Source: Lachnospiraceae bacterium (GTDB lineage Bacteria > Bacillota > Clostridia > Lachnospirales > Lachnospiraceae). Taken from it: DNA of 36,953 nt. Both the position numbers and the translations under genes were made by a program. A model generated the notes under the pieces. That model ran no database searches and was not told the origin of the DNA. It was given only the letters and a program-made list of their open reading frames with translations. The stretch's first letter is position 1. Each line of letters starts with the position of its first letter. Positions 1 to 8,955 of the stretch are shown here, piece by piece. Location: contig JAIKWF010000058.1 of NCBI GenBank assembly GCA_024685005.1, positions 1 through 36,953 of the forward strand, in the 5' to 3' direction.

Positions 1-2502
1 AAAGACAACACAAGGATCGAAAGCGTAACGATTTCATATGATGTGACGTCGATCGGAGCCGGGGCCTTTAGCGGCTGTACTGCTTTAAAAGACATTCAAT
101 TCTCCGGTGCTTTGCAACAGATCGGAAACAGAGCTTTTGAAAACTGCGGGAAGCTGGAAACTATATTTCTCGGTCCTAATGTTACATCCATCGGAAACGG
201 TGTGTTTGACGGATGCTTTAACCTTTCGGAAATAGAAGTTTCAGAGCCAAACACTGCTTACCGTACGGTAGAAGGCGTGCTTTATGATAAAGCAATGACC
301 AGACTGATCAAATATCCGCCCCGAAAAACAAATCCTTTCTATGCGATCGTATCCAGCGTCAAAACCATTGACAGCAGAGCTTTCTTCCAGTGTACCGCTC
401 TGGAGGGTGTATTATGCTATGATTCCGCGACCGATATCGGAACCTATGCCTTTGGATATTACTGGGATGAAGAAACCGCATCGGTTCTGAAAAAAGAGGA
501 TCTGCTGATCAGAGGAGTGGAAGGCTCTGCGGCGCAACAGTATGCAAAGGATAACGGATTTGCGTTTAAAGGGATTTTTGATTACATCATTTTGGAAGAC
601 GGAAGTGCGCGCCTTACGAAGTACTATGGCAATGACAGGGAAGTTCGTTTTCCTTCCGAAGTGGGTGGAAAAAAGGTGACCTCCATTGCAGAAGAGATCT
701 GTCAGGGAGATACGACCATCGAGAAACTGATCATTCCTGACACTGTGTTCAGCATTGGCAGCCGGGCATTTGCCAATTGCACCAAGTTAAAAAGTGTTAC
801 ACTTGGAAGCAGAGTGGCCGACATGGCACCTGCCGAAGTATTTGCCGGCTGCAGACTGCTTTCAGACATTCAGGTCAGCGATCTGAATCAAAACTTTAGC
901 GCTAAAGACGGAAATCTTTACAACAAAAACCGGACAGAATTGTATCTGTCCGCTAAAGATAACACTGCTATAACGCTCGAAGACGGAGTCCTCATCATCG
1001 GCCGCAACGCATTTTACGATCGTGGATCACTTACAAACGTCACGCTTCCTTCGACACTTACCCTGATCCGCGAGAACGCATTTTTCGGGTGCAAAGGGAT
1101 CAGGCGGATCGTAATCCCTTACAGTGTAAAGACGATAGGGGATCGCGCCATCGGTTATTATAAAAACGGCTCGCTTACCGTAAAGCAGTCTGATCTTGTC
1201 ATAGAAGGATACTTTGGAACTGCCGGAGAGTCCTATGCGAAGGCAAACGGGTTTGCTTTTGAAGGGAAAAAACCCGGTGGCACCTGCGGCGATTGCAGAT
1301 GGGAGTTTGATGCAAAAACCGCTACCCTTACAATTTCCGGAGAAGGGAAGGTCGCACAAAACAATAAAAGCGATGTCAGCGGAGAGCCCTGGGCAGCTTT
1401 TGCAAATAACATTACAAAGCTTGTGATCGGCAACGGCGTTACCGAGATCGGAACCGGATCATTCCGTGATCTGACTGCCGTAAAGGAGATCACCATTGGA
1501 AAATCCGTAGAGACGATCGGAGAATTTGCATTCTGCGGGTGCACCGGGCTGAACGGTATTGTGATTCCGGATAATGTGCTTACCATCAAGGGCTGGGCTT
1601 TTGAAGGCTGCAGCACGCTTTCGTCGGTAACACTTGGAGTGAATCTGAAAAAGATCGGCGACAAGGCCTTTTTCCGATGCCCGCAACTCAAAGAAGTTGC
1701 CATTCCCGCAAACGTGAAGCAGATCGGAGATGAATCCTTTGGTTTTGGTCAGGATGATGTCCGGATTGCCGGCTTTAAGATCCGCGGCGTAGTGGGCTCT
1801 CAGGCCCAGGCCTATGCTGTAGACAATCAGTTCACCTTTTTGATCCAGGATGCCGCAGACCAGAACAAAGACAGAGAGCAGGTACGTTTCCTGCCTGCAG
1901 CAGATCAGGCAGACTGCACGGTGAAACTGGTGATCCGGGATGATGCAGGAGAGTATCATATCTATGATATGAGTTCCACGGGCATTGCCTATGATGGTGT
2001 AAAAGTGCAAAGTGCTTATATCCCCAAAGACCTGAACGCCACCTACGTACAGTTCCAGATTTATGACGGAACGCTCCTGAAAAAGACTGTGGATCTGAGC
2101 CGGGATCAGTTTAAGGCTGCAAAAGACATGATCATCACAGCAGATGGCAAAACCTTTGATGAATCCAAGCACACACCGGACGGTGGAAAGATTGCCAACC
2201 CGATCACCGTAAAGGTGGCAAAAAAGACGGTGAAAGCATCGGCTCTTTCCAAAAAAGCGCAGAAAGTAAAGGCGCTGACCGTGGAGAATGCAAAGGGGAA
2301 AGTAACCTTTAAGCTTGTGAAAAAAGGCACAAACAAAAAAATTTACAGCAAACTGAAGCTCAACAAAAAAGGTGTGATCTCCATCAAAAAAGGCAAGCTG
2401 AAAAAGGGCAGCTACAAGATCAAAGTTAAGATCACTGCATCAGGAAATGCGACCTATAAGAAAACGGTGATCACAAAAACGATCACCGTTAAGATAAAAT
2501 AA
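1..2502 (+). CDS. BspA-like LRR_5 repeat surface protein, 5' end outside window
   Basis: The frame is open from base 1, so the N-terminus and any signal peptide lie outside the window; 833 residues are visible. It is built of LRR_5 (BspA/TpLRR) units recognisable by repeated phrases such as SIGAGAFSGCTALK and TIGEFAFCGCTGLN. Modules end in a motif of the type GSAAQQYAKDNGFAF. Around fragment residue 428 a GTCGDCRWEFD...LTISGEG segment begins, a module often seen between LRR blocks in Lachnospiraceae proteins. From about residue 628 there is a beta-type domain (RFLPAADQADCTVKLV), then a lysine-rich C-terminal domain from about 739. Such proteins are usually exported and used in adhesion or surface binding; no sortase motif is visible. 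The next gene is a paralogue sharing both C-terminal domains. The family call is firm; the ligand is unknown. Confidence 0.93.
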   Translation, partial: KDNTRIESVTISYDVTSIGAGAFSGCTALKDIQFSGALQQIGNRAFENCGKLETIFLGPNVTSIGNGVFDGCFNLSEIEVSEPNTAYRTVEGVLYDKAMTRLIKYPPRKTNPFYAIVSSVKTIDSRAFFQCTALEGVLCYDSATDIGTYAFGYYWDEETASVLKKEDLLIRGVEGSAAQQYAKDNGFAFKGIFDYIILEDGSARLTKYYGNDREVRFPSEVGGKKVTSIAEEICQGDTTIEKLIIPDTVFSIGSRAFANCTKLKSVTLGSRVADMAPAEVFAGCRLLSDIQVSDLNQNFSAKDGNLYNKNRTELYLSAKDNTAITLEDGVLIIGRNAFYDRGSLTNVTLPSTLTLIRENAFFGCKGIRRIVIPYSVKTIGDRAIGYYKNGSLTVKQSDLVIEGYFGTAGESYAKANGFAFEGKKPGGTCGDCRWEFDAKTATLTISGEGKVAQNNKSDVSGEPWAAFANNITKLVIGNGVTEIGTGSFRDLTAVKEITIGKSVETIGEFAFCGCTGLNGIVIPDNVLTIKGWAFEGCSTLSSVTLGVNLKKIGDKAFFRCPQLKEVAIPANVKQIGDESFGFGQDDVRIAGFKIRGVVGSQAQAYAVDNQFTFLIQDAADQNKDREQVRFLPAADQADCTVKLVIRDDAGEYHIYDMSSTGIAYDGVKVQSAYIPKDLNATYVQFQIYDGTLLKKTVDLSRDQFKAAKDMIITADGKTFDESKHTPDGGKIANPITVKVAKKTVKASALSKKAQKVKALTVENAKGKVTFKLVKKGTNKKIYSKLKLNKKGVISIKKGKLKKGSYKIKVKITASGNATYKKTVITKTITVKIK

Positions 2503-2508
2503 TTTTTG
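2463..2508 (+). terminator. Possible hairpin terminator overlapping the end of the first LRR gene
   Basis: AACGGTGATC (2463-2472) and GATCACCGTT (2481-2490) form a perfect 10-bp stem around an 8-base loop, inside the last codons of the first LRR gene. A run of five T follows at 2504-2508, but 13 bases beyond the stem. The distance makes it a poor intrinsic terminator, so it may be a by-product of the repeated Thr-Val/Ile-Thr codons. It is the only stem near this gene's end. Confidence 0.3.
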
Positions 2509-2561
2509 CCGTTAAAACAAAAAAACATGAATTGAAATCATAAAGCAGGAAGGAAGACAGA

Positions 2562-5500
2562 ATGATGAAGGAATATGCGGATACAACAAGGAATCTGAAA
2601 AAAAGAATTCTGATATGCCTGTTTTGTGTAGCAGGGATTCTCCTGACCGGAAAGATGAGTGTATATGCAGAACCGTTACAGTATGGCGATTTTACATACT
2701 CTATCATTGAGAATTCCTCCAATTCGTATCTTAACGGGCGCATTTTGCTCGAGTCTTATAATGGAAATGATAAAAATGTCGTAATACCGGAACAGATCAA
2801 TGGAATAGATGTAAGCATTATGAACGAATACTGTTTCAATAAGAACAGTTCGGTGGAAAGTATTACGTTATCAGATACGATTTCATTGAGGGATTATGCT
2901 ATTTATGGATGTGAAAATCTGAAAAGGATTGCGATCAGGGAGTCTTTTAATCCAAGGGCAATAAGAAACTGTCCTTCTTTTACGGAGTATGCGATAGCAG
3001 GATCTGACGTGACAAAGTATAAAGCAGTCGACGGAGTCCTTTACAGAGGCGACATGAAGACTTTAGTGGCATGTCCTGAGGGGAAAAAAAGCGTTACGAT
3101 CAATTACGGTGTTACAAAAATCGGTGAATATGCGTTTTGCAAATCGAATGCTGCCGGAATTACGATCCCTTCTTCGGTTACGGAGATCGAAAGATATGCA
3201 TTTCAATACTCCAAAACCAATTATATAAAGCTCCCTGATTCGATCACGAACATCGGAGAGGCGGCTTTTCTAAAAGTCAATTCTGAGTCTGTCACAATAC
3301 CTTCTACGGTTAAGAAAATTGGAAAAGCCGCTTTCTATAGCGCGAAAGGGCTTAATAATAAGCTTAATCTGACAAGTGCTGTCATTGGAGCAGAGGCATT
3401 TTATGACACAGCACTGGAAGAAGTGACCATAGGAGAAGACTCCATTGTTAGCACAAAGGCATTTCAGTCCTGCAAAAAGTTAAAAAAAGCAACAATCGGA
3501 AAAGGTACTCTGATCAATAAAGGCTGTTTTGAAGACTGCAATGCAATGACAGACATTATCACAGAAGGAAAATTATTTAGTTACGCCTTCTCCGGTCTTG
3601 ATGGACTGAGGAATGTAACACTTTTGCCCGGAACAGAGCTTGCGGGAGAAGGCTTATTTTTCGATTGTCCCCAGGTAACAGAACTAACGTTGCCGGAGGG
3701 CATGGAATCTATTGACCATAAAGAAGTTTTCAGCGGATCGATGATTGAAACACTAAGAATCCCTTCAACTCTGAAACAGATGAAGGACGGCGCCCTCGCC
3801 GGGGTCACGAGGCTGTCTGAGATCACGGTTGCGGAAGGTAACGAAGCTTATAAAATGGTAGACGGTGTGCTTTACTCAATAAATGGCAGGGAGATCATAA
3901 AATACCTGCCGACGAAAAGTGATGAAACATTTACAATTCCGATATCTGTACTGTATATCTCAATCGGGGCGTTTGAACATTCTAAGCTGCGTGAAATAAG
4001 GCTTGAAAACACGATCAACTATGTAGGAGCGGGTGCTTTCAAGCACAGCACATTACTGCAAAATGCATATGTGAATATACAGAATGTCCCTCAGAATTGT
4101 TTTGAGAATTGCTATGGTTTGCAGAAAGTGAAGTTCGGGGATGCTGTAAATAAGCTTGAGACAAAAGCATTTTACAACTGTACAGATCTTAGCAGTGTCG
4201 ATATTCCCGGCAATGTAAAAATAATTGAAAGTGAATGCTTTCGATACAGTTCCGATAAGATGAAGCATGTTACGATTCCGGAAGGCGTCTCGGAACTGGG
4301 AGAATTGGCTTTCGGAAATATTAATTTGTTAAGCATCGAGCTTCCGTCAAGTGCAACACTTCCTGAAGGAGATCTGACCTGCTTCGCAAAAGACATGATC
4401 ATGATCGTGCCCAAATCATCGAAGGCAGCCGCGTATGCAGCAGCACGAAACATTCGTTTTGTCTATAAAGAAGATCTCGATTCCCTTCCATATACACTTC
4501 TTTATTGCGGGAAGGAAACGTTTGAGATTACAAAATGCAAAGCTGCGGGCAACGTAGAAGTGTCTGATACGTTTCAGTCATATAAAGTGACGACAATCCG
4601 TGATGGCGCATTTAAGAATAATAAAGACATTACAAGTGTGGTTGTTTCCGCCGGAATTTCTTCCATCGGCGAGGAAGCCTTTATGGGGTGTAAGGGCCTC
4701 GAAAGCATTCGTCTTTCGGAAGGACTGATTACGATCGGAGACAGTGCATTTGAAGACTGCTCAAAGCTGAAGGAAATCGTGATACCGGAAACGGTGCAGA
4801 GCGCCGGCACGAATCTGTTATTCAGTGGTTGCACCAGCCTTGAAAAAGCGGAGCTTCCTTTGCGGATTCAAAGTATAGGAGAGCGCATGTTTTACCGCTG
4901 CGAAAAGCTTTCGGACTTTCAGATCCTAAGCAGCGTACAGTCGATCGGCAATGAGGCGTTCTGCGGATGCAAAGCGCTTAAGAGCATCAGTGTTCCCAAT
5001 AGTGTGAAGACCATTGGAGATCATGCCATCGGATTCCTTCCAAATGGCAGCAGCTACAATAAAGTTGAAGGCTTTTCCATGATCTGTGTGGAAGGTTCAG
5101 CAGCTTATGAATATGCGATCATAAACGGCTTGTGGAACAATATAAACGGCTTTGATTTCAAAGAGCTTGCGGATGGCTCGCTCGAGCTTTCCCGGTACTG
5201 CGGGACGGATACTAAGATCACGATCCCTTCGCAGCGCGGCGAAAGGCCGGTCACAAGTCTCGGAAAGATGGCTTTCCTTGCAAATGAAAACCTGCTCGAA
5301 GTTGTAATACCCGGCGGTGTAACAAAGATCGGAGATAATGCTTTCCGCGGATGCCGGAAGATACAGAGCATTTCCATTCCGGAAACGGTAACGCAGATCG
5401 GCCCCGGAGCTTTTGAAGATGTTGATTCTCTTGCGAAGATCACGGTAGCTGCATCCAATCCGTTCTATCTGTGCGAAGATGATATTCTGTATAATAAACA

Positions 5501-6557
5501 AAAAACGGAGTTGATCCGTTACATACCGAAGCGAAAAGCCATGGATTTTGCCGTTCCGGATTCGGTACAAAGCATTGCTCCCGGCGCATTTAACGGAAGT
5601 AAGAATATCCTCGGGATCACGTTCCCGGCAGCTGTGACAAACGTGGGAGCAGAGGCATTCTACGGATGTGAAAATCTGAAGCTTGTTGAGATCCCCAAAA
5701 CGGTATCTACAATAGGGATTCGTGCTTTCGGTTACATTGAAGGAGAAAGCGGCATCGAAAAGAATCCCGGGTTTGTAATAAGGGCGGAAAAGGATACCGC
5801 AGCATGGAAATATGCTACGGACAATGGCTTTACCCTGGAAGAGATTGTCTCCCAAAGCGGTGGTGATAACCCTGTGGATCCTGTTGATCCCAATCCCCAA
5901 AAAGGTGACGGAAGCCTTCTTTCGTTCCAATTCCTTCCGGATGCGGGGCAGAGCGGATATACCTATAAGCTGATCATTGTAGATACAGATGGGATCACCC
6001 ATACTTATGTACTGGAACCCACCCCCATGATCCTGGATGGCAGCACCGTTTATCAGGCTAAGGTGTATCTGGACTTTGTTCCCCGGAGTGCAAGCTGTCA
6101 GTGGTTTGAGGGATCTGTATGTAAAGGATCTGTAGCACTGACCTCAGCCCAGCTGGATGCGGCAAAGGGCGGCGGCGTTATCACTTCCGACGGCAGCGTA
6201 TATAATGGACAGCCGAGAAAGCAAAACCAGCCCGGTTCAGGCAAAACGGCCAATCCCGTTAAGATCAAAGCGGCAAAGAAAACCGTAAAACGGGGAGCTC
6301 TTGCCAAAAAGGCGCAGCGAGTAAAGCCTTTCACGATAAAGGATGCAAAGGGAACCCTTTCCTTTAAGATCGTAAAGAAGGGCACCAACGCCAAGATCTA
6401 CAAGAAACTGAAGATCAGTAAAAAAGGCGTCATCACTGTAAAAAAATGTAAGCTGAAAAAAGGAAACTATAAGGTAAAAGTAAAGATCACGGTTTCCGGT
6501 GATGACACTTATGAAGAGAAAGTGCTCACAAAGACAGTTACCCTCAAAGTGAAGTGA
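2562..6557 (+). CDS. Secreted BspA-like LRR_5 repeat protein (1331 aa)
   Basis: The start is ATG at 2562 behind an AGGAAGG site; a second ATG follows at once. A signal peptide is clear: basic residues to about 15, a hydrophobic core (ILICLFCVAGILLTG), and likely cleavage after SVYA near residue 36. The mature protein is a long run of LRR_5 units (for example KIGEYAFCKSNAAGITIPSS), interrupted by spacer modules of the type AVDGVLYRGD and GSAAYEYAIINGL. From about residue 1113 it has the same beta-type domain and lysine-rich C-terminal domain as the upstream gene, joined by a DNPVDPVDPNPQ linker. There is no LPXTG or choline-binding motif, so wall attachment is probably non-covalent, perhaps through the basic C-terminus (inference). 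The first half is visibly more AT-rich than the second half and the upstream paralogue. Confidence 0.95.
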   Translation: MMKEYADTTRNLKKRILICLFCVAGILLTGKMSVYAEPLQYGDFTYSIIENSSNSYLNGRILLESYNGNDKNVVIPEQINGIDVSIMNEYCFNKNSSVESITLSDTISLRDYAIYGCENLKRIAIRESFNPRAIRNCPSFTEYAIAGSDVTKYKAVDGVLYRGDMKTLVACPEGKKSVTINYGVTKIGEYAFCKSNAAGITIPSSVTEIERYAFQYSKTNYIKLPDSITNIGEAAFLKVNSESVTIPSTVKKIGKAAFYSAKGLNNKLNLTSAVIGAEAFYDTALEEVTIGEDSIVSTKAFQSCKKLKKATIGKGTLINKGCFEDCNAMTDIITEGKLFSYAFSGLDGLRNVTLLPGTELAGEGLFFDCPQVTELTLPEGMESIDHKEVFSGSMIETLRIPSTLKQMKDGALAGVTRLSEITVAEGNEAYKMVDGVLYSINGREIIKYLPTKSDETFTIPISVLYISIGAFEHSKLREIRLENTINYVGAGAFKHSTLLQNAYVNIQNVPQNCFENCYGLQKVKFGDAVNKLETKAFYNCTDLSSVDIPGNVKIIESECFRYSSDKMKHVTIPEGVSELGELAFGNINLLSIELPSSATLPEGDLTCFAKDMIMIVPKSSKAAAYAAARNIRFVYKEDLDSLPYTLLYCGKETFEITKCKAAGNVEVSDTFQSYKVTTIRDGAFKNNKDITSVVVSAGISSIGEEAFMGCKGLESIRLSEGLITIGDSAFEDCSKLKEIVIPETVQSAGTNLLFSGCTSLEKAELPLRIQSIGERMFYRCEKLSDFQILSSVQSIGNEAFCGCKALKSISVPNSVKTIGDHAIGFLPNGSSYNKVEGFSMICVEGSAAYEYAIINGLWNNINGFDFKELADGSLELSRYCGTDTKITIPSQRGERPVTSLGKMAFLANENLLEVVIPGGVTKIGDNAFRGCRKIQSISIPETVTQIGPGAFEDVDSLAKITVAASNPFYLCEDDILYNKQKTELIRYIPKRKAMDFAVPDSVQSIAPGAFNGSKNILGITFPAAVTNVGAEAFYGCENLKLVEIPKTVSTIGIRAFGYIEGESGIEKNPGFVIRAEKDTAAWKYATDNGFTLEEIVSQSGGDNPVDPVDPNPQKGDGSLLSFQFLPDAGQSGYTYKLIIVDTDGITHTYVLEPTPMILDGSTVYQAKVYLDFVPRSASCQWFEGSVCKGSVALTSAQLDAAKGGGVITSDGSVYNGQPRKQNQPGSGKTANPVKIKAAKKTVKRGALAKKAQRVKPFTIKDAKGTLSFKIVKKGTNAKIYKKLKISKKGVITVKKCKLKKGNYKVKVKITVSGDDTYEEKVLTKTVTLKVK

Positions 6558-6565
6558 TGCAAAAC

Positions 6566-6596
6566 AACCGGTCGGCAGACTTTTTGCCGGCCGGTT
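6566..6596 (+). terminator. Strong hairpin after the second LRR gene
   Basis: AACCGGTCGGCA (6566-6577) pairs with TGCCGGCCGGTT (6585-6596) over 12 bp with one G-T pair; the loop is seven bases and T-rich. It begins nine bases after the LRR stop codon. The bases after the stem are TCAC rather than a T run, so the U tract is short. A termination role is likely from position but the element is atypical. Confidence 0.65.
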
Positions 6597-6600
6597 TCAC

Positions 6601-6629
6601 TTGACATAAACACCGAAACCCGATAGAAT
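6601..6629 (+). promoter_or_regulatory. SigA-type promoter of the tRNA-Gly gene
   Basis: TTGACA (6601-6606) is a perfect -35 box, followed by a 17-base spacer and TAGAAT (6624-6629) as -10. Transcription would begin near 6636, about ten bases before the mature tRNA 5' end. The -35 lies four bases after the upstream hairpin, so the two units are tightly packed. Confidence 0.85.
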
Positions 6630-6645
6630 AATCATTGTTTGAGAT

Positions 6646-6716
6646 GCAGGATTAGTACATCGGTAGTATGCAAGCTTCCCAAGCTTGAGAGGCGGGTCCG
6701 ACTCCCGTATCCTGCT
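6646..6716 (+). tRNA. tRNA-Gly, anticodon CCC
   Basis: A full cloverleaf can be drawn. The acceptor stem GCAGGAT (6646-6652) pairs with ATCCTGC (6709-6715). The D stem GTAC pairs with GTAT. The anticodon stem CAAGC (6671-6675) and GCTTG (6683-6687) encloses the loop TTCCCAA, giving anticodon CCC at 6678-6680. The variable loop has four bases, and the T stem GCGGG/CCCGT encloses TCCGACT. The discriminator is T at 6716, as is usual for bacterial glycine tRNAs. CCA is not encoded directly after it, so it would be added by the CCA-adding enzyme. It reads GGG codons. Confidence 0.95.
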
Positions 6717-6733
6717 TGCCATTAAGCTTCGAA

Positions 6734-6781
6734 TGCGCTGTTGCTGATACAAGGTAACAGAGCAGTCGGAGTTCTTTTTTT
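6734..6781 (+). terminator. Possible terminator after tRNA-Gly
   Basis: CTGTTGC (6738-6744) pairs with GTAACAG (6754-6760), extended by TGC/GCA across one mismatch. Seven T follow at 6775-6781, but about ten bases past the stem. Position after the tRNA supports termination; the spacing does not. Nothing else recognisable lies between the tRNA and 6780. Confidence 0.35.
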
Positions 6782-6810
6782 GTCTGAATATAACAATTTT
6801 CAACTATAAT
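6780..6810 (+). promoter_or_regulatory. Candidate promoter for the MoxR operon
   Basis: TATAAT at 6805-6810 matches the -10 consensus. The best -35-like match upstream is TTGTCT at 6780-6785, with a spacer of 19 bases, longer than ideal. A second -10-like TAAAAT is at 6828-6833 without a good -35. The region is strongly AT-rich and the operon's first start codon is 63 bases downstream. Confidence 0.4.
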
Positions 6811-6873
6811 TGTCTTACAATCTATGATAAAATTTCCCTATGAAAACAACCTTCGGAAAGGAGTTCGTCCCTT

Positions 6874-7821
6874 ATGAATCTGACAGAAGCAAAAGCCAAA
6901 TTAGATGCCCTGAAAAACAACATCGAAAAGGTGATCATTGGTAATGAAGATACCATTGACAAGATCATAACCGCATTGATCGCCGGAGGACATGTTCTTT
7001 TGGAGGATACCCCGGGAACGGGAAAAACCACCCTTGCAAGAGTCTGTGCCGGCTCTATAAACGGGAAGTTTTCCCGGATCCAGTTTACACCGGACCTTCT
7101 GCCTGCGGATATTACGGGACTGAATGTATATAACCGAAAAGAAGATGCTTTCGTTTTTGTGGAAGGGCCCATCATGGCCAACATCCTTCTGGCAGATGAG
7201 ATCAACAGGGCAACCCCCAGAACCCAGTCAGCACTTCTTGAGGCCATGCAGGAGCAGCAGGTTACCGTGGATGGCGTAAGCCGCAGCATAGGCAATCCGT
7301 TTATGGTCATCGCCACACAGAACCCCATCGAAACCGCAGGAACCTTTCCTTTGCCGGAAGCGCAGCTGGACCGTTTCACCATGCAGCTTTCCATGGGCTT
7401 TCCGGAGCCTGCAGAGGAAGCGGCCATGCTGAACCGGTTTTCTTCTTCAGATCCTACAGAGGAGATCGCAGCAGTTCTTTCCACGGATGATATCGCAACC
7501 ATCAAGGAGCTGGCTAAAACCGTCCGGATCCATCAGGAGCTGGTAAAATACATCGTTGATATTGTCCAGAGTTCCCGCAAAGATCCGGCGATCCTTACCG
7601 GTGCCAGCCCCAGAGCAGCTCTTTGTCTGCAGACTGTGTCCAAAGCAAGAGCCCTGACCATGGGACGTGATTATGTACTGCCGGAAGATATCAGGGATCT
7701 TGCCCCGGATGTACTGACCCACAGAATGCTGTTTTATTCTGCCACGGACCGCAGCGGAAAGTTAGAGGTGGTTAACAATCTGCTTAGCCGGATCCCGGTT
7801 CCCAGTGAGGATTTTTCATGA
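6874..7821 (+). CDS. MoxR-family AAA+ ATPase
   Basis: This 315-residue protein has the MoxR layout: Walker A EDTPGTGKTTLA near residues 44-55, Walker B LLADEINRA near 104-112 followed by the family phrase TPRTQSALLEAMQE, and a C-terminal lid with GASPRAALCL. MoxR ATPases are cytoplasmic chaperone-like AAA+ proteins that assist maturation or activation of partners, usually encoded beside DUF58 proteins. The start is ATG at 6874 behind GGAAAGGAG. The stop overlaps the next gene's start by four bases (ATGA), so the two are translationally coupled. The substrate is not known. Confidence 0.95.
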   Translation: MNLTEAKAKLDALKNNIEKVIIGNEDTIDKIITALIAGGHVLLEDTPGTGKTTLARVCAGSINGKFSRIQFTPDLLPADITGLNVYNRKEDAFVFVEGPIMANILLADEINRATPRTQSALLEAMQEQQVTVDGVSRSIGNPFMVIATQNPIETAGTFPLPEAQLDRFTMQLSMGFPEPAEEAAMLNRFSSSDPTEEIAAVLSTDDIATIKELAKTVRIHQELVKYIVDIVQSSRKDPAILTGASPRAALCLQTVSKARALTMGRDYVLPEDIRDLAPDVLTHRMLFYSATDRSGKLEVVNNLLSRIPVPSEDFS

Positions 7822-8945
7822 AGCTGCTTGTAGCATTTTTATTGGCATGGGGGATCTATCTGCTCCAGAAAGCCGTTTACGATCACCTTTGGGATAAGGG
7901 ACTTGCCTCAGATCTGTCCTTCGAAAAAGATGTTCTCTATGAAGGCGAAGAGAACACACTCATCGAAGTCATCGAGAATCGAAAGTATCTGCCCCTTCCG
8001 ATCTTACAGGTGAAATTTGCCATCACCAGAACCTTTCTGTTTCAAAAGCAGGAAAATACCAGTGTGACGGACAAATATTACAGAAGCGACTATTTTACCG
8101 TAATGCCCTGGCAGAAGATCACCCGCTCTTATCCTTTCATATGCAGTAAAAGAGGCTGCTTTTTCACGGAGAATATCGATCTGATCTGTCGGCCCTTTTT
8201 CCTGGAGCAGTGGATGGTGGTAAGCCAGCCCCAGTATGCAGGAGTTTGCGTGCTTCCCGCCAGGATCGATCATCGGGAAGTATCGGAAAATGTCAAAAAG
8301 CTTTTGGGGGAAACGGAAAAAAATCTTCGCATCAATGAAGATCCGTTCACCTTTTCCGGCATCCGTGATTACCAGCCTTATGACAATATGCGTTCCATCA
8401 ACTGGAAGATCTCGGCCCGCCATGATAAGCTGCTGGTCAATACCTATAACAGCACCTTTTCCAAGAAGGTGGTGCTGCTTTTAAATCTGGAAACAAACAG
8501 CATGGTCCATGCTGAACAGACCAGAGAATGGGCGATCCGTATTGCCTCTCATCTGGCCGGGCATTTTATTTCCGCAAGGATCCCTACGGCGCTTTATACC
8601 AACGGTCGTGACGTGGCCGCAGCAGAAGAAGGCCCGGGATGTCCCGCCATCGAAGCCGGTGCCGATATGGCCCATATCCGCGTTATAGAAGTGGCCCTTG
8701 CAAGACTGAATGAAAAAGAAACAGGCATGCCCTTCCTGTCCCTGATGGAAGAGCGGATCCGCACCGGGAAAGATCCCGTGGAATATATCATCATTTCAAA
8801 CTACAGGAAGAAAGATATCACCGGCAGATACGAAGCCCTGCTTTCGGAAGGTCACGGCGTGCATTTTATCATCCCCGCTGTCCTGCATGAAAAAGAAGAG
8901 GAGCTGGACCTTACGAAGTATATTCTGTGGATGCGAAAGGATTGA
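7818..8945 (+). CDS. DUF58 domain protein, membrane-anchored
   Basis: A protein of 375 residues. A hydrophobic N-terminal segment (LLVAFLLAWGIYLLQ) probably anchors it. The DUF58 signature RDYQPYDNMRSINWK sits near residues 183-197, followed by a vWA-like half that begins VVLLLNLETNSM. DUF58 proteins are the usual partners of MoxR ATPases and are linked to envelope processes, but their molecular activity is poorly defined. It is the second gene of a three-gene operon, overlapping the MoxR gene by four bases and ending ten bases before the next start. Confidence 0.93.
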   Translation: MKLLVAFLLAWGIYLLQKAVYDHLWDKGLASDLSFEKDVLYEGEENTLIEVIENRKYLPLPILQVKFAITRTFLFQKQENTSVTDKYYRSDYFTVMPWQKITRSYPFICSKRGCFFTENIDLICRPFFLEQWMVVSQPQYAGVCVLPARIDHREVSENVKKLLGETEKNLRINEDPFTFSGIRDYQPYDNMRSINWKISARHDKLLVNTYNSTFSKKVVLLLNLETNSMVHAEQTREWAIRIASHLAGHFISARIPTALYTNGRDVAAAEEGPGCPAIEAGADMAHIRVIEVALARLNEKETGMPFLSLMEERIRTGKDPVEYIIISNYRKKDITGRYEALLSEGHGVHFIIPAVLHEKEEELDLTKYILWMRKD

Positions 8946-8955
8946 GGTAAGAAAT

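Noticed and set aside
5097-6002. Long open frame (about 300 codons) on the minus strand across the second LRR gene
   Set aside because: It is antisense to a clear LRR_5 gene, has no ribosome binding site or recognisable domain, and its composition mirrors the sense codons.
6646-6716. tRNA-Gly as an integration site for a mobile element
   Set aside because: No integrase gene, direct repeat of the tRNA 3' end or foreign-looking block was found beside it in this window.
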